From an uncultured Lachnospiraceae bacterium (GTDB taxonomy: Bacteria; Bacillota; Clostridia; Lachnospirales; Lachnospiraceae), in contig CAMBKU010000018.1 of the NCBI GenBank assembly GCA_945868305.1, positions 1 through 41,073 of the forward strand: a DNA stretch of 41,073 nt. The letters are read 5' to 3'. This document shows, one piece after another, positions 24,406-33,300 of the stretch; the first letter of the stretch is position 1, and each line of letters begins with the position of its first letter. Position numbers and translations under genes: made by a program. A model generated the notes under the pieces. That model made no database searches and was not told the origin of the DNA. It saw nothing but the letters and a program-made list of their open reading frames with translations.

Positions 24406-24859
24406 TACTTTTCTCCCAAAACGTCGTATTCAACCAAAAAATAAGATAGCCAACGGCGCCTCCCAACGTATTTAAAAACAAATCATCCACATCAAAGCTT
24501 CCGACCTTTGATATCAGCTGTATCACTTCCACAAAAAGGCTGAATTCAAAACTGAGCAGCACAATATAAAAAAAATGCCTGCACCGCTTTAACAACACGG
24601 GCAGTATTCTTCCGAAGGGAACAAACGCTGCCACATTTCCAAGCAGATTCACCACGACAGCACCCCAACCCAGCTCCTTCCGATATACGATAAATCGCTT
24701 AATCTCCCGAAGCGGAACCAGATTGTAATGATAATCCCTTTCAATATAGGTTCTTCCCATAATTTCTGCAAAAAACAAAAAATACATGAGAAGAACCATA
24801 TAGACTATAAAAAGTACCCACGTCAGTCTCAGCCGATATTTTTCCTTTTTATCTGCCAA
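24380..24859 (-). CDS. VanZ-like membrane protein
   Basis: The 159-residue protein has four membrane segments and the VanZ-family pattern: LVPLREIKRFI after the first segment, VVNLLGNVAAFVPFGRILPVLL, SFEFSLFVEVIQLISKVGSFDVDDLFLNTLGGAVGYLIFWL. The FDVDDLxxNTLGGxxG string is diagnostic. The start is TTG, with GAGG 8 bases upstream; no better ATG precedes the first helix. VanZ itself contributes to teicoplanin resistance, but most family members have unknown envelope roles, and nothing here links it to glycopeptide resistance. Confidence 0.85.
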   Translation of the reverse strand: MADKKEKYRLRLTWVLFIVYMVLLMYFLFFAEIMGRTYIERDYHYNLVPLREIKRFIVYRKELGWGAVVVNLLGNVAAFVPFGRILPVLLKRCRHFFYIVLLSFEFSLFVEVIQLISKVGSFDVDDLFLNTLGGAVGYLIFWLNTTFWEKSNDEEKKTL

Positions 24860-24894
24860 ATTCCCAACCTCTAAAAACTGAATTTATACTCTTT

Positions 24895-25572
24895 TTATTT
24901 TACGCCATACTGCTCGTAATATTTGTCGATTGCTGTCTTCGTCTCATCATTGATTACAACTCTGCCTCCACACGGGCGATTGTAAAGATGCTCTACCACT
25001 TCCTCCATCGTTACGATTGCATTTGCAGAAAATCCATACTTTTCCTTGATTTCATCCAATGCACTTATTTTTCCGCCAAGTCCAACCTCCATTCGGTTTA
25101 AAGACACCATAAGGCCTATGATTTCCACTTTTCCTTGTGCCATAATAATAGGAAACGTCTCCTCAATCGATTTACCTGAGGTGGTCACATCCTCAATGAT
25201 CACAACCTTGTCCCCGTCATGAATCGGGCTTCCTAAAAGGATTCCAGTGTCTCCGTGGTCCTTTATTTCCTTTCGGTTTGAGCAGTAACGAATTTCCTTT
25301 CCATAAAGCTTTGCAAAAGCAATTGTAGTTGCCACCGAAAGCGGAATTCCCTTATATGCCGGTCCAAACAACACATCAAAATCTGTTCCGTAATTATCAT
25401 GAATCGCTTTTGCGTAATATTCTCCAAGTTTCATTAACTGTGTACCTGTCACATACGCACCTGCATTCATAAAAAACGGGGACTTTCTACCGCTTTTTAA
25501 AGTAAAATCTCCGAATTTTAATACATCGCTTTCTACCATAAACTCTATAAATTCCTGTTTATAACTTTCCAT
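24895..25572 (-). CDS. pyrE: Orotate phosphoribosyltransferase
   Basis: PyrE joins orotate and PRPP to give OMP in pyrimidine synthesis. The 225-residue product has FMVESDVLKFGDFTLKSGRKSPFFMNAG, LFGPAYKGIPLSVATT and the PRPP-binding VVIIEDVTTSGKSIEE loop. Other pyr genes are absent from the window. It has its own promoter, about 60 bases upstream, and could read into the VanZ/DUF6142-like genes 36 bases downstream. Confidence 0.96.
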   Translation of the reverse strand: MESYKQEFIEFMVESDVLKFGDFTLKSGRKSPFFMNAGAYVTGTQLMKLGEYYAKAIHDNYGTDFDVLFGPAYKGIPLSVATTIAFAKLYGKEIRYCSNRKEIKDHGDTGILLGSPIHDGDKVVIIEDVTTSGKSIEETFPIIMAQGKVEIIGLMVSLNRMEVGLGGKISALDEIKEKYGFSANAIVTMEEVVEHLYNRPCGGRVVINDETKTAIDKYYEQYGVK

Positions 25573-25630
25573 TTTCTTTCAAATCCTCCTACTTCAAGCC
25601 GTTTCTTGATAATCTCAGATATACTGATTA

Positions 25631-25659
25631 AGTATATCATCATACCCCCTTTTTTTCAA
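25631..25659 (-). promoter_or_regulatory. Candidate pyrE promoter
   Basis: On the minus strand, TTGAAA (25654-25659), a 17-base spacer and TATACT (25631-25636) lie about 59 bases upstream of pyrE. I see no PyrR-type attenuator hairpin in the short leader. Confidence 0.55.
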
Positions 25660-25743
25660 CTCACAAATCCTGCTCTCATTTCTACTTACTTCCGCTGCCC
25701 TTTATCATCTAAAACATTTTTCATTCAGAAGCAACGCAATCCG

Positions 25744-26472
25744 TTATTCCAGTTTCTTTACAAATTCATCCGCACTTACTGTAAACTCTACTTCTACCTC
25801 AGCACCCTGTTTTACCAGAAATTCAGTAACTCCATATTCTGTACCATGCCCACTCCAGTTATAGGTATAACCAAGACGTGTCCATGGATACTCACCATAA
25901 AAGTAAGAGTCCAAGATATTATCATCAAACCATGTCTTAAATTCCGCATCGACATTTTCCGAAAATTCGGTTGTCATACTACCGTCCAAAGGATTCGGCT
26001 GATAGGCCGGACGTACAACATCCTTAGGATCTACCCAGAATCCGGTCACTGTACTGTATTCCCCATCAGGCGGCAATCCGATTAGCTGTTTTAATATCAT
26101 ATCCGAATCTTCTCCATATTTCGCCTCTTTGGCATAAGCAGACTCCATATCTTTTTCAACAAAAGTCCATACCGTGCCCCATTCCAAAGTAACCTTTTCC
26201 CCCTCAGGATAACTATCTGGATAATTATGCAGGGTTAAAAGCAACACTCTACCCTGAGCATCCCACTCTACTCTCGTATCGTCCTTTGTAAGAGACACAA
26301 GCTCCATAATCTCATCCTCATCTGCAAACACTGCATCTTTAATTCCCTCGTCATACAACGCATACAATGCCTGTTCATCCTGTGACTTTTCTGCCTTGCT
26401 GTCTCCACACGCAGCTGCCATTGCAGCTACCAATATCATAATAATCCCTGACTGTAAAACTTTTCTTTTCAT
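25744..26472 (-). CDS. Lipoprotein of unknown function
   Basis: The 242-residue product starts MKRKVLQSGIIMILVAAMAAACG, a lipoprotein signal with lipobox AAAC. I use the ATG at 26472 because GAGGAGG lies just upstream; an in-frame ATG at 26535 would add a non-signal-like leader. The mature part contains ITxxEY-like beta-rich segments (VTLEWGTVWTFVEKDM, LGYTYNWSGHGTEYGVTEFLVKQGAEVEVEFTV). I recognise no catalytic motif. It stands alone, with its own promoter and a hairpin upstream that ends the chemoreceptor transcript. Confidence 0.7.
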   Translation of the reverse strand: MKRKVLQSGIIMILVAAMAAACGDSKAEKSQDEQALYALYDEGIKDAVFADEDEIMELVSLTKDDTRVEWDAQGRVLLLTLHNYPDSYPEGEKVTLEWGTVWTFVEKDMESAYAKEAKYGEDSDMILKQLIGLPPDGEYSTVTGFWVDPKDVVRPAYQPNPLDGSMTTEFSENVDAEFKTWFDDNILDSYFYGEYPWTRLGYTYNWSGHGTEYGVTEFLVKQGAEVEVEFTVSADEFVKKLE

Positions 26473-26502
26473 CGCTTTCCCCTCCTCGTTCATTTTCTTT
26501 AT

Positions 26503-26511
26503 ATTATAACA
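26503..26511 (-). promoter_or_regulatory. Extended -10 promoter of the lipoprotein gene
   Basis: On the minus strand TGT-TATAAT lies about 31 bases upstream of the chosen lipoprotein start. The -35 region (CACTTT at 17 bases) is weak, so promoter strength would depend on the extended -10. Confidence 0.5.
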
Positions 26512-26564
26512 GGCTAACCGCAACAAAAGTGGCACGTTTAGGAAAATATGGTGATTTAGACCTG

Positions 26565-26619
26565 AAAAATCCCCTTATGCAGATTTAATCTATTCATCAC
26601 GTCTGCTTAAGGGGATTTT
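26565..26619 (-). terminator. Terminator after the chemoreceptor gene
   Basis: An 18-base stem (26566-26583 with 26602-26619) has a single mismatch, an 18-base loop and AAAA/TTTT ends. It lies 22 bases after the chemoreceptor stop. Confidence 0.8.
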
Positions 26620-26641
26620 CGTCACTTCTGAACTTATTTTA

Positions 26642-28372
26642 TTATTTAAAATACGCCACAAGCTCTGCCAGTTCCTCTGCAAGAACACCTATCTTCTGTG
26701 CGGACTGATGCAATTCCGCCATAGATGCCACCACGATATTTGCCGATGCTGTTGTTTCTTCACTGGATGCTGCATTTTCTTCGGAAATTGCAGACAATCC
26801 TTCAATGATTTGCACAATGTTCTCTTTCACTTGCGCAATCTTCTCTATCTCCGCCTGAATTTCTGCTGTCTCGTCAAAAATTTTACCGACATCTGCACGC
26901 ATTCCTTCGAAGTCTTTACTGGTTTCTTCCAGTTTTGCAATCTGGTCGTTGGTGTTGCTATTTAATGCATCTGTAAGCTCCGATGTTTCGGAAATTTTCT
27001 CCACCAGATCCTTAATGATATTCTCAATTTCCTTTGCTGACTCTGAACTGCTTTCCGCCAGGTTTCCAACCTCCAGCGCTACGACTGCGAAGCCTTTTCC
27101 CATCTCGCCTGCCCGCGCTGCTTCGATGCTTGCATTCAAACTCAAAAGATTGGTCTGTGAAGCAATGTCACTAATTACTTTTACAATATCCTGTATCTTT
27201 GCCGCTGCTTCCATATTACTCCTGGACTGCTCTACAATCCGGTCTACAGACTCCTTCGTCTCCGTATTGATATGTAAAAGCTCCTGCATCGTGTTTCCTG
27301 CTTTTTCGCTGGTTTTCTGCGCATTACCCGCAAATTCTGCCAGTGCTTCGATTTCTCCGGCAATTGCATCTACGGACATACCCATATCATCGATTCCATT
27401 GACAGCATCCTGCGTATCGCCTGCCTGTTCCGTAGCTCCCTTCGCTACATCTTCAATGGCTCTTGATACTTCTTCAATCGAGTCGTTGGTATTTTCCGCA
27501 ACGCCAGACATGGTCTCTATGTTCTCACGCATAACATCCGTACCGGACTTGATTTTTCCGGTAATCTCACGGAATTTTTCTGCCAGAGCGTTAATGCTCT
27601 CTGCCAGAATTCCAAGTTCATCATTCTTATTTAATGACTCCACTTCCGCATGAATATCCAATGTTCCGCTCTCCAGCTCCACAATCGCTTTCGCACAATT
27701 GTTAATTGCTTTCGCAATCTTCATGGATGCCCATAACACAATACCGGCATCAATCAATAAAACAATGATTGTCGTAATCAAAAGACTGCCAATTGTTCCG
27801 TTCAACATATCGTTCACCGTTGCCCTAGTAACACCTACAAAGAACATCCCGACAATCCTGTCATCTGAATTTTTTAACGGTTCATAAAAACTGTAATATT
27901 CCTCTCCGTTAATTTCCGTATTTGTACTGAAAAAAGATTCTCCATTCTCTAATACCGTCTGAATGACCTGCTCACCTGCTTTTGTTCCTTCCAGACGTTT
28001 CCCGTTTTCATCCTTAATTGTGGTCAGAACACGCGTGTCACCGTAAAAGATAGTACAATGAACCCCATCTTCCTCATAAATTTTATCCAACATACCATAG
28101 GCAGCCGTTACATTTTCTCCGCCTTTGCTCAAAACTCCGCCTTCATACTCCCAGTTTCCCGGATATAATCCGTCGTAACATTCTACAATTGCCCTTGCCA
28201 CACTCTCCACTTTTTCTTTGGATAAGTTGGTCATACTATTGCTCATTTTTACTATACTCACAGCACATATAATAACAGACGCTATCAATAATGGTACAAT
28301 CGTAAGTGCAATCAGTTTTAATTGAAAACCTTTTGCTTTTGCCTTTGTGTTTGTGTTTGTCTTTTCTCTCAT
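26642..28372 (-). CDS. Methyl-accepting chemotaxis protein with single Cache sensor
   Basis: The 576-residue transducer has a first membrane helix (about 20-42), an extracellular Cache-type domain (50-190, with [47 protein letters not shown]), a second helix, a HAMP segment and a long cytoplasmic coiled coil. The signalling tip reads [39 protein letters not shown], which is diagnostic. There is no C-terminal CheR-tethering pentapeptide; it ends ELVAYFK. Two ATGs lie 6 bases apart. I chose the second because AAGGG is suitably spaced from it. No che or flagellar genes are nearby. The ligand is unknown. Confidence 0.93.
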   Translation of the reverse strand: MREKTNTNTKAKAKGFQLKLIALTIVPLLIASVIICAVSIVKMSNSMTNLSKEKVESVARAIVECYDGLYPGNWEYEGGVLSKGGENVTAAYGMLDKIYEEDGVHCTIFYGDTRVLTTIKDENGKRLEGTKAGEQVIQTVLENGESFFSTNTEINGEEYYSFYEPLKNSDDRIVGMFFVGVTRATVNDMLNGTIGSLLITTIIVLLIDAGIVLWASMKIAKAINNCAKAIVELESGTLDIHAEVESLNKNDELGILAESINALAEKFREITGKIKSGTDVMRENIETMSGVAENTNDSIEEVSRAIEDVAKGATEQAGDTQDAVNGIDDMGMSVDAIAGEIEALAEFAGNAQKTSEKAGNTMQELLHINTETKESVDRIVEQSRSNMEAAAKIQDIVKVISDIASQTNLLSLNASIEAARAGEMGKGFAVVALEVGNLAESSSESAKEIENIIKDLVEKISETSELTDALNSNTNDQIAKLEETSKDFEGMRADVGKIFDETAEIQAEIEKIAQVKENIVQIIEGLSAISEENAASSEETTASANIVVASMAELHQSAQKIGVLAEELAELVAYFK

Positions 28373-28511
28373 ATGCATCCCTTTTTTCCATCAGTTTTCT
28401 ATTTGTAATTTTAACCAAATGCAACATCTTTTTATAACAGATATACAATATTTTTTATGTTTATTTTATATTATTTTACTTCATTTTTGCACTTTTTTCA
28501 ACATTTTTACT

Positions 28512-28539
28512 AAAAAACTTTTACTATTCCAAGTTTTTT
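28512..28539 (-). terminator. Possible weak terminator after the flavodoxin-fold gene
   Basis: Arms AAAAAACTT and AAGTTTTTT flank a 10-base loop. The stem is almost all A-T, so it is a weak candidate. The 170-base gap between this gene and the chemoreceptor is very AT-rich and otherwise shows nothing I can name. Confidence 0.35.
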
Positions 28540-28547
28540 TCAATGTG

Positions 28548-29111
28548 TTATAAGCCACAAAAGAGCTCCATTTCTTTTTTTGTCTTCCCAATCAACGCGG
28601 CAACATCTGCTCCCTCCACATCCAGGTTCTCTGCTTTAAAACAGATTGTTTCACCTATACCATAAAAATTCTCTGCAAGCGTTTTTACATAAGAATAACC
28701 AAAATCAGCAAAAATCGGCCCCCCCGCTGTCGTCACATAAAACAACCTTTTTGCATGGCACATTCCTTTGGGGACACCCGCATCATATTGAAATGTTACC
28801 CCTGACACGGTCACTGCTTCGAGATAAATTTTTAGAAGCGATGGAAATGACAAATCCCAATACGGCGCTGCCATAACAATCTCATCTGCCTCAGCAAATT
28901 CACGAGCATAATGAAAAAACGTATCATCAAATTTTTGCGCTCTTACAAGCTGTTCCCTCTTTTCAAGCGTTTTTTCCTTTAACGGCAGTATATCCTCTTT
29001 CTCAAGATCGATTTTTGTAATTTCTCCATCCAAACCGCTTAATAAATATTGAGCCAATTCCAATGTTCTTGACTCTGTACGCACACAGGCATTAATAAAT
29101 AATATTTTCAT
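28548..29111 (-). CDS. Flavodoxin-fold NAD(P)H-dependent oxidoreductase
   Basis: The 187-residue protein belongs to the flavodoxin-2/azoreductase family. ILFINACVRTESRTLELAQ is the FMN phosphate loop region, and APYWDLSFPSLLKIYLEAVTVSGVTFQY is the typical flavin and dimer segment. VTTAGGPIFADFGYSYVKTL is the second flavin loop. It should bind FMN and reduce quinones, azo or nitro compounds with NAD(P)H in the cytoplasm. It lies 22 bases after the large ABC permease, so it may be co-expressed, without an obvious mechanistic link. Confidence 0.85.
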   Translation of the reverse strand: MKILFINACVRTESRTLELAQYLLSGLDGEITKIDLEKEDILPLKEKTLEKREQLVRAQKFDDTFFHYAREFAEADEIVMAAPYWDLSFPSLLKIYLEAVTVSGVTFQYDAGVPKGMCHAKRLFYVTTAGGPIFADFGYSYVKTLAENFYGIGETICFKAENLDVEGADVAALIGKTKKEMELFCGL

Positions 29112-29133
29112 TATCTTCCTGATTCCTCTCTCT

Positions 29134-32100
29134 TTATTCTCTGTTCCTTAATACCTCAACTAATGAAATTCGCTTCAGCTTCCATACCAGTACGCTATTG
29201 ATCACAAAATAAATTGCCATAATTCCAATAAAAATTTCCACGTACTGCTGCCAGGAAAAAGTCAGATTCATTCCACAAGAAGTATTGGCAAACATCCATG
29301 GATACACCGCATCTACAACCGCTTTGGAAACAGGGATGCCAATCAGCGCACCAATTACCACAACCACTGTATTTCCACTTAGATACAGCTTATGTATCTC
29401 ACCCGTTCGAAATCCAAATATTTTGACCAATGAAATACCAAAAGTTGCACGGTCAACCATAACATTCAGCATCAGAAACATTACACAGCAAAAAATTAGT
29501 AATGCCGTGACAACAAGCATTTGAATTGTCTGTTTCATCAAATCAACAAACACGGAAGAAGCATGATAAACATCCTCCTTTGTCGTCACTGAATAAAGTC
29601 TGCCTTCTTCTATATCTAACGTTTTATCCGAAAGCACCATATTATAATATTTTTCATCCTGTCCAAACAACTCTCTCATACTGCCAATATCCATAAATGC
29701 CGACAATCCTACTGAATAATCACATATTCCCTCCACGGTAAAAGCATAATCCATTCCCTCCGTACCATCTGATAGAATAACCTTGTCCCCAACTTTCAGC
29801 CTATACTTTTGTGCCATAGATTTTCCTATCACAAGGCTGCTCTTTCCCTTGACTGGTTTCGTATTAAAATACTTATTGTTATCATCTATGCCGTATATTG
29901 TAACATCCAGGCGATATCCAAATTCCATCTTTGATAAAGTTTCCGTATAACAGGCTTCCCCTCCGACAGGTACCTCTTTTGATGGATATTTTAACAGATA
30001 CATATACTCATACTGCGTGCTCGCCACACTGGCTTTCTGAATATCGTCACACATCACATAGCAGTCCATTCCCATCATAAAGATGAGCAATGAAATTATC
30101 ATACCAATAATAACCGTAAGCCCTGTCCTTGCCTCTCTTAGTATCTGACGAATCTGAAAGCGCGTCATAAATTTCAACTTCCCAAGATTGACTTTTTTAA
30201 TATCTTCCTCTTTCTGCTCATTTCTAATCAATGACAACGCTGTCTGAGACAATCTCTTATTGATGACAAGTGCATTAATCAACATACAAACGAGTGGCGG
30301 CATAACCACTGCATAAACTATCAAATAAATCGGATATACTGTCTCATACTGCGGAAAAGAATAATATGCATGGGAATCCGCAGTCTGATATTCAATACCA
30401 AAATCACTGAACCCGATAACTGCACCGATAACGCTCCCTATAAAGACAACAATTGTAGGCAGCGTAATATAGTGCCGAATCAGAGTCCCCTTCTTTGCAC
30501 CCAACGCATAAAGTGCCCCGATCACACTGCTTTCCTTTTGAATTTGATGAATAACAAATACAGATATCACATAGGCAAACAGTACAATAATCACGACACC
30601 TGACACAAGCCCTGTCTGTTTATACACAACCATATCATTTGCAGCCGAAAGAATACGCGGATTATCCTCCGCTTTTACAAAGGAAGTAAGATTATCCATT
30701 TCCAGCTTAAAATACTTATTTAATGTTTTTTCTGCTTCTGTTTTTAATTCAGATACTCCATCCGAAAGTTCACACACTCCGGTATATGCCTCACCAATAC
30801 CGTCCGACAACGCACATATGCCATCATAAAAAGCTCTTAAATCGTCAATATCCTTTTTTAAATCAGTCAGTTCTTTTGCATCTGTCTTTGCGGCCACCTC
30901 GTCTAGCTTCTGCGCATAGTTTTCCAACGTAAGCTGCTCTGTGTAGCCCATTTCCTTAAGCGCTTCCTGCGCCTGTAAAAGATAAGTATCTAAAATCGTC
31001 TTTGTGCTGTCAATCAGAATGGCTCCGCCTCCATTTAATTCTGATAGTCCAATTTCCAAATCATTGACACCACCAAAAAATTCATTTATTCCACTTTGAA
31101 AAGAAGGAACCCCGGTATACAACTCTTCTACACCTTCGTTATACGCAATGCCATTACAATAATATTCTTTAAGATTATCAAGCATAAGCTTCATTTCCTG
31201 CAGCGTTGCTATCATTTCTTGCGGCGTTGCTCCTTCCGTTTCCTCCGGCATTCTTTCCAGCTGTGTAATGCACTCCCCTATAACCTGTTCATAATTATCC
31301 ATGGTCAACTCAACCGGATATCCCATCTCGCTAAGCATTCCCTGCACCTGCGAAAGATATGTTATGAATTCTTGCCCTACCCCATCATTCATATCTTTGC
31401 CACTATTATTCAGTTCTCCGATACCGCCCTCAAATTCATTTAATGCACTATTAACTTCGCCCCTTCCTTCTCCAAGCATAACACTACCTGAATAAGCTTC
31501 TCCCACACCACTGGCATATTCTTTAATTCCCTGGTAAAACTGATTTAATGAATCCAGCGTTGTCTTAACTTCCGTCAGTTCCTGCTTTTTCGTCTGCACT
31601 ACCCGACTATCAAGTGAGGCAAGCACTTGACCATAATTTTCCCGCGTCAGGTCAACCGAAATTCCGATATCCTTTAATTCTTTTTCAGCCTGCTCAAGAT
31701 AAGCATCCCAAATTTTTCCAGTACCATCTATGAGCTCTGCCCGTTTGTCATTAAGCTTGCTCATACCATCCGTTAACTTTTCTGCACCGTCATACAATTT
31801 GTTGATACCATCTGTTATATCATTTTTATCTTTCATCGCATCATTAACGATTTCGCAAAAATAAGGATCTGTCACATTCTGATAATCAAATTCAAATTTC
31901 TTGATTTTTTCTTTTAATTCCTCATGTGTCAGTTTTCCATTGAGCCGATAGGCATAACAGAATTCTTCAGACATCTGGACTGAATCGTTTTTTACCTGTT
32001 CATATTGTTCCTCCGTAACAAAGGCAAGACCAAAAAGATTACTTTCCGCTGCCGGATCAGACATTTTTCTAATAGGTGTATCATAGTCAGGTACACTTCC

Positions 32101-32565
32101 GATTCCAGTCACACGATAAACATCTCCTGCAAGCTCAATCGTATCCCCAGTCAAAATTCCATGTTCCTCACAGTAACGCTTTTCCAACACCACTTCGTCG
32201 GCCTCTGTGGCAAGTCTTCCCTCATCAAGGTCAATCAGATTAATCTTTTTTCGATTTTTCATCAGCCGCAGTACCGAGCCATCTTTCATTTTGACATCAA
32301 CAGAAAACATTTTCTCCAATGTAATTCCACTGTTTGTCAAATTTCTTTCCTGCTCCTCCGTCAGCGGAATAAACACAGAAAACTGACCATCTTCTACTTT
32401 ATTTTCTTCTACCCTAATCTTACTACCCTGTATAACGGTCTCAGCCGCTCCAACCAATGACACCACAATGAACATTCCTTGTGAAACCAAAAGACAAAGT
32501 ATCAGATACCTGAGAAATCCCTTTTTTAATTCACGCGGTACCCGTTTACGCAATACTTTATTCAT
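29134..32565 (-). CDS. MacB/FtsX-type ABC exporter permease with tandem extracellular repeats
   Basis: The 1143-residue permease has an N-terminal membrane helix (20-42), a MacB-like extracellular domain, then a long helical insertion (about 250-620). Three helices follow (from about 651), then a second extracellular domain and three final helices. This is the two-FtsX-domain layout seen in BceB-like and lipoprotein- or antimicrobial-peptide-handling systems. The insertion contains three related repeats with YLxQxxxxLxEMGYxxxLTxENYxQxL at about 289, 403 and 528. Its start codon overlaps the ATPase stop (TAATG), indicating coupling. No two-component system is adjacent. The substrate is unknown. 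Confidence 0.88.
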   Translation of the reverse strand: MNKVLRKRVPRELKKGFLRYLILCLLVSQGMFIVVSLVGAAETVIQGSKIRVEENKVEDGQFSVFIPLTEEQERNLTNSGITLEKMFSVDVKMKDGSVLRLMKNRKKINLIDLDEGRLATEADEVVLEKRYCEEHGILTGDTIELAGDVYRVTGIGSVPDYDTPIRKMSDPAAESNLFGLAFVTEEQYEQVKNDSVQMSEEFCYAYRLNGKLTHEELKEKIKKFEFDYQNVTDPYFCEIVNDAMKDKNDITDGINKLYDGAEKLTDGMSKLNDKRAELIDGTGKIWDAYLEQAEKELKDIGISVDLTRENYGQVLASLDSRVVQTKKQELTEVKTTLDSLNQFYQGIKEYASGVGEAYSGSVMLGEGRGEVNSALNEFEGGIGELNNSGKDMNDGVGQEFITYLSQVQGMLSEMGYPVELTMDNYEQVIGECITQLERMPEETEGATPQEMIATLQEMKLMLDNLKEYYCNGIAYNEGVEELYTGVPSFQSGINEFFGGVNDLEIGLSELNGGGAILIDSTKTILDTYLLQAQEALKEMGYTEQLTLENYAQKLDEVAAKTDAKELTDLKKDIDDLRAFYDGICALSDGIGEAYTGVCELSDGVSELKTEAEKTLNKYFKLEMDNLTSFVKAEDNPRILSAANDMVVYKQTGLVSGVVIIVLFAYVISVFVIHQIQKESSVIGALYALGAKKGTLIRHYITLPTIVVFIGSVIGAVIGFSDFGIEYQTADSHAYYSFPQYETVYPIYLIVYAVVMPPLVCMLINALVINKRLSQTALSLIRNEQKEEDIKKVNLGKLKFMTRFQIRQILREARTGLTVIIGMIISLLIFMMGMDCYVMCDDIQKASVASTQYEYMYLLKYPSKEVPVGGEACYTETLSKMEFGYRLDVTIYGIDDNNKYFNTKPVKGKSSLVIGKSMAQKYRLKVGDKVILSDGTEGMDYAFTVEGICDYSVGLSAFMDIGSMRELFGQDEKYYNMVLSDKTLDIEEGRLYSVTTKEDVYHASSVFVDLMKQTIQMLVVTALLIFCCVMFLMLNVMVDRATFGISLVKIFGFRTGEIHKLYLSGNTVVVVIGALIGIPVSKAVVDAVYPWMFANTSCGMNLTFSWQQYVEIFIGIMAIYFVINSVLVWKLKRISLVEVLRNRE
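30778..31722. repeat. Three tandem protein-coding repeats in the ABC permease
   Basis: Protein repeats cover about residues 282-360, 396-485 and 520-596. Each has a YLxQ..L..MG...LT.(E/D)NY.Q.(L/I) block, then a D(L/S)L..(F/Y)Y..GI coiled segment and a final G(I/V)(G/E)E(A/L)Y(S/T)G. Spacing between copies is 114 and 125 residues. The DNA copies have diverged, so the duplication is old. Confidence 0.75.
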
Positions 32566-33266
32566 TACAAATCCTCCAATTTTTCTGCAGGAGTCCGCGT
32601 TTCATTTTCATAATCCTGTGAAATAAGACCATCCTTTAAAATGATTACCTTATGTACCATGTCTTTAATCGCATTATTATGTGTTACAATAAGCATAGTA
32701 GTTCCATACTTTTTATTGACTGCCTCAAGCAATATCAAAATATCTTTGGATGTTTTAGAATCCAAAGCACCTGTAGGCTCATCACACAAAAGTAATTTAG
32801 GATTTTTCACTAATGCTCTTGCAATGGCGCAACGCTGCTGCTGTCCTCCCGACAACTGTGCCGGAAATTTATTCTGATGTTCGGTAAGTCCCAGTGTTTC
32901 TAACATTTCCTCCATACCAATCGGATCTTTTGAAAGATACTCACACACTTGAATATTTTCTTTTACCGTCAGATTTGGTACTAAGTTATAAAACTGAAAG
33001 ATAAATCCCAAATTCCTGCGTCGATATTCAGCAAGTTCCTTTGGACTCATTCCATATATTTCCTGTCCATCCACTTTTATCGAACCGGAATCCATCACAT
33101 CAAGTCCTCCGATACAATTTAAAAGTGTCGACTTCCCGCCACCACTGGAACCCTGAATCACACACATCTGTCCCTGTTTTACATCAGTAGAAACACCTTT
33201 TAAAACCTGGATATAGCTGGCATCCTTTCCATAACTCTTTTTCAAATCTTTTACTTCCAAATACAT
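32565..33266 (-). CDS. ABC exporter ATP-binding protein (MacB/LolD type)
   Basis: The 233-residue ATPase has GSSGGGKSTLLNCIGGLD (Walker A), IFQFYNLVPNLTVKENI (Q-loop), [19 protein letters not shown] (signature), LLCDEPTGALD (Walker B) and IVTHNNAI (switch). The DEPTGALDSKTS string is typical of MacB/LolD/BceA exporters. It partners the large permease, whose start overlaps its stop by one base. Confidence 0.94.
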   Translation of the reverse strand: MYLEVKDLKKSYGKDASYIQVLKGVSTDVKQGQMCVIQGSSGGGKSTLLNCIGGLDVMDSGSIKVDGQEIYGMSPKELAEYRRRNLGFIFQFYNLVPNLTVKENIQVCEYLSKDPIGMEEMLETLGLTEHQNKFPAQLSGGQQQRCAIARALVKNPKLLLCDEPTGALDSKTSKDILILLEAVNKKYGTTMLIVTHNNAIKDMVHKVIILKDGLISQDYENETRTPAEKLEDL

Positions 33267-33300
33267 TTCCCTATCTCCTTTTTGTCAATCTATGCGTCTA

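Noticed and set aside
24380..24859. A vancomycin/teicoplanin resistance gene
   Set aside because: VanZ-like proteins are widespread without resistance, and no vanHAX, vanRS or related genes are in the window.
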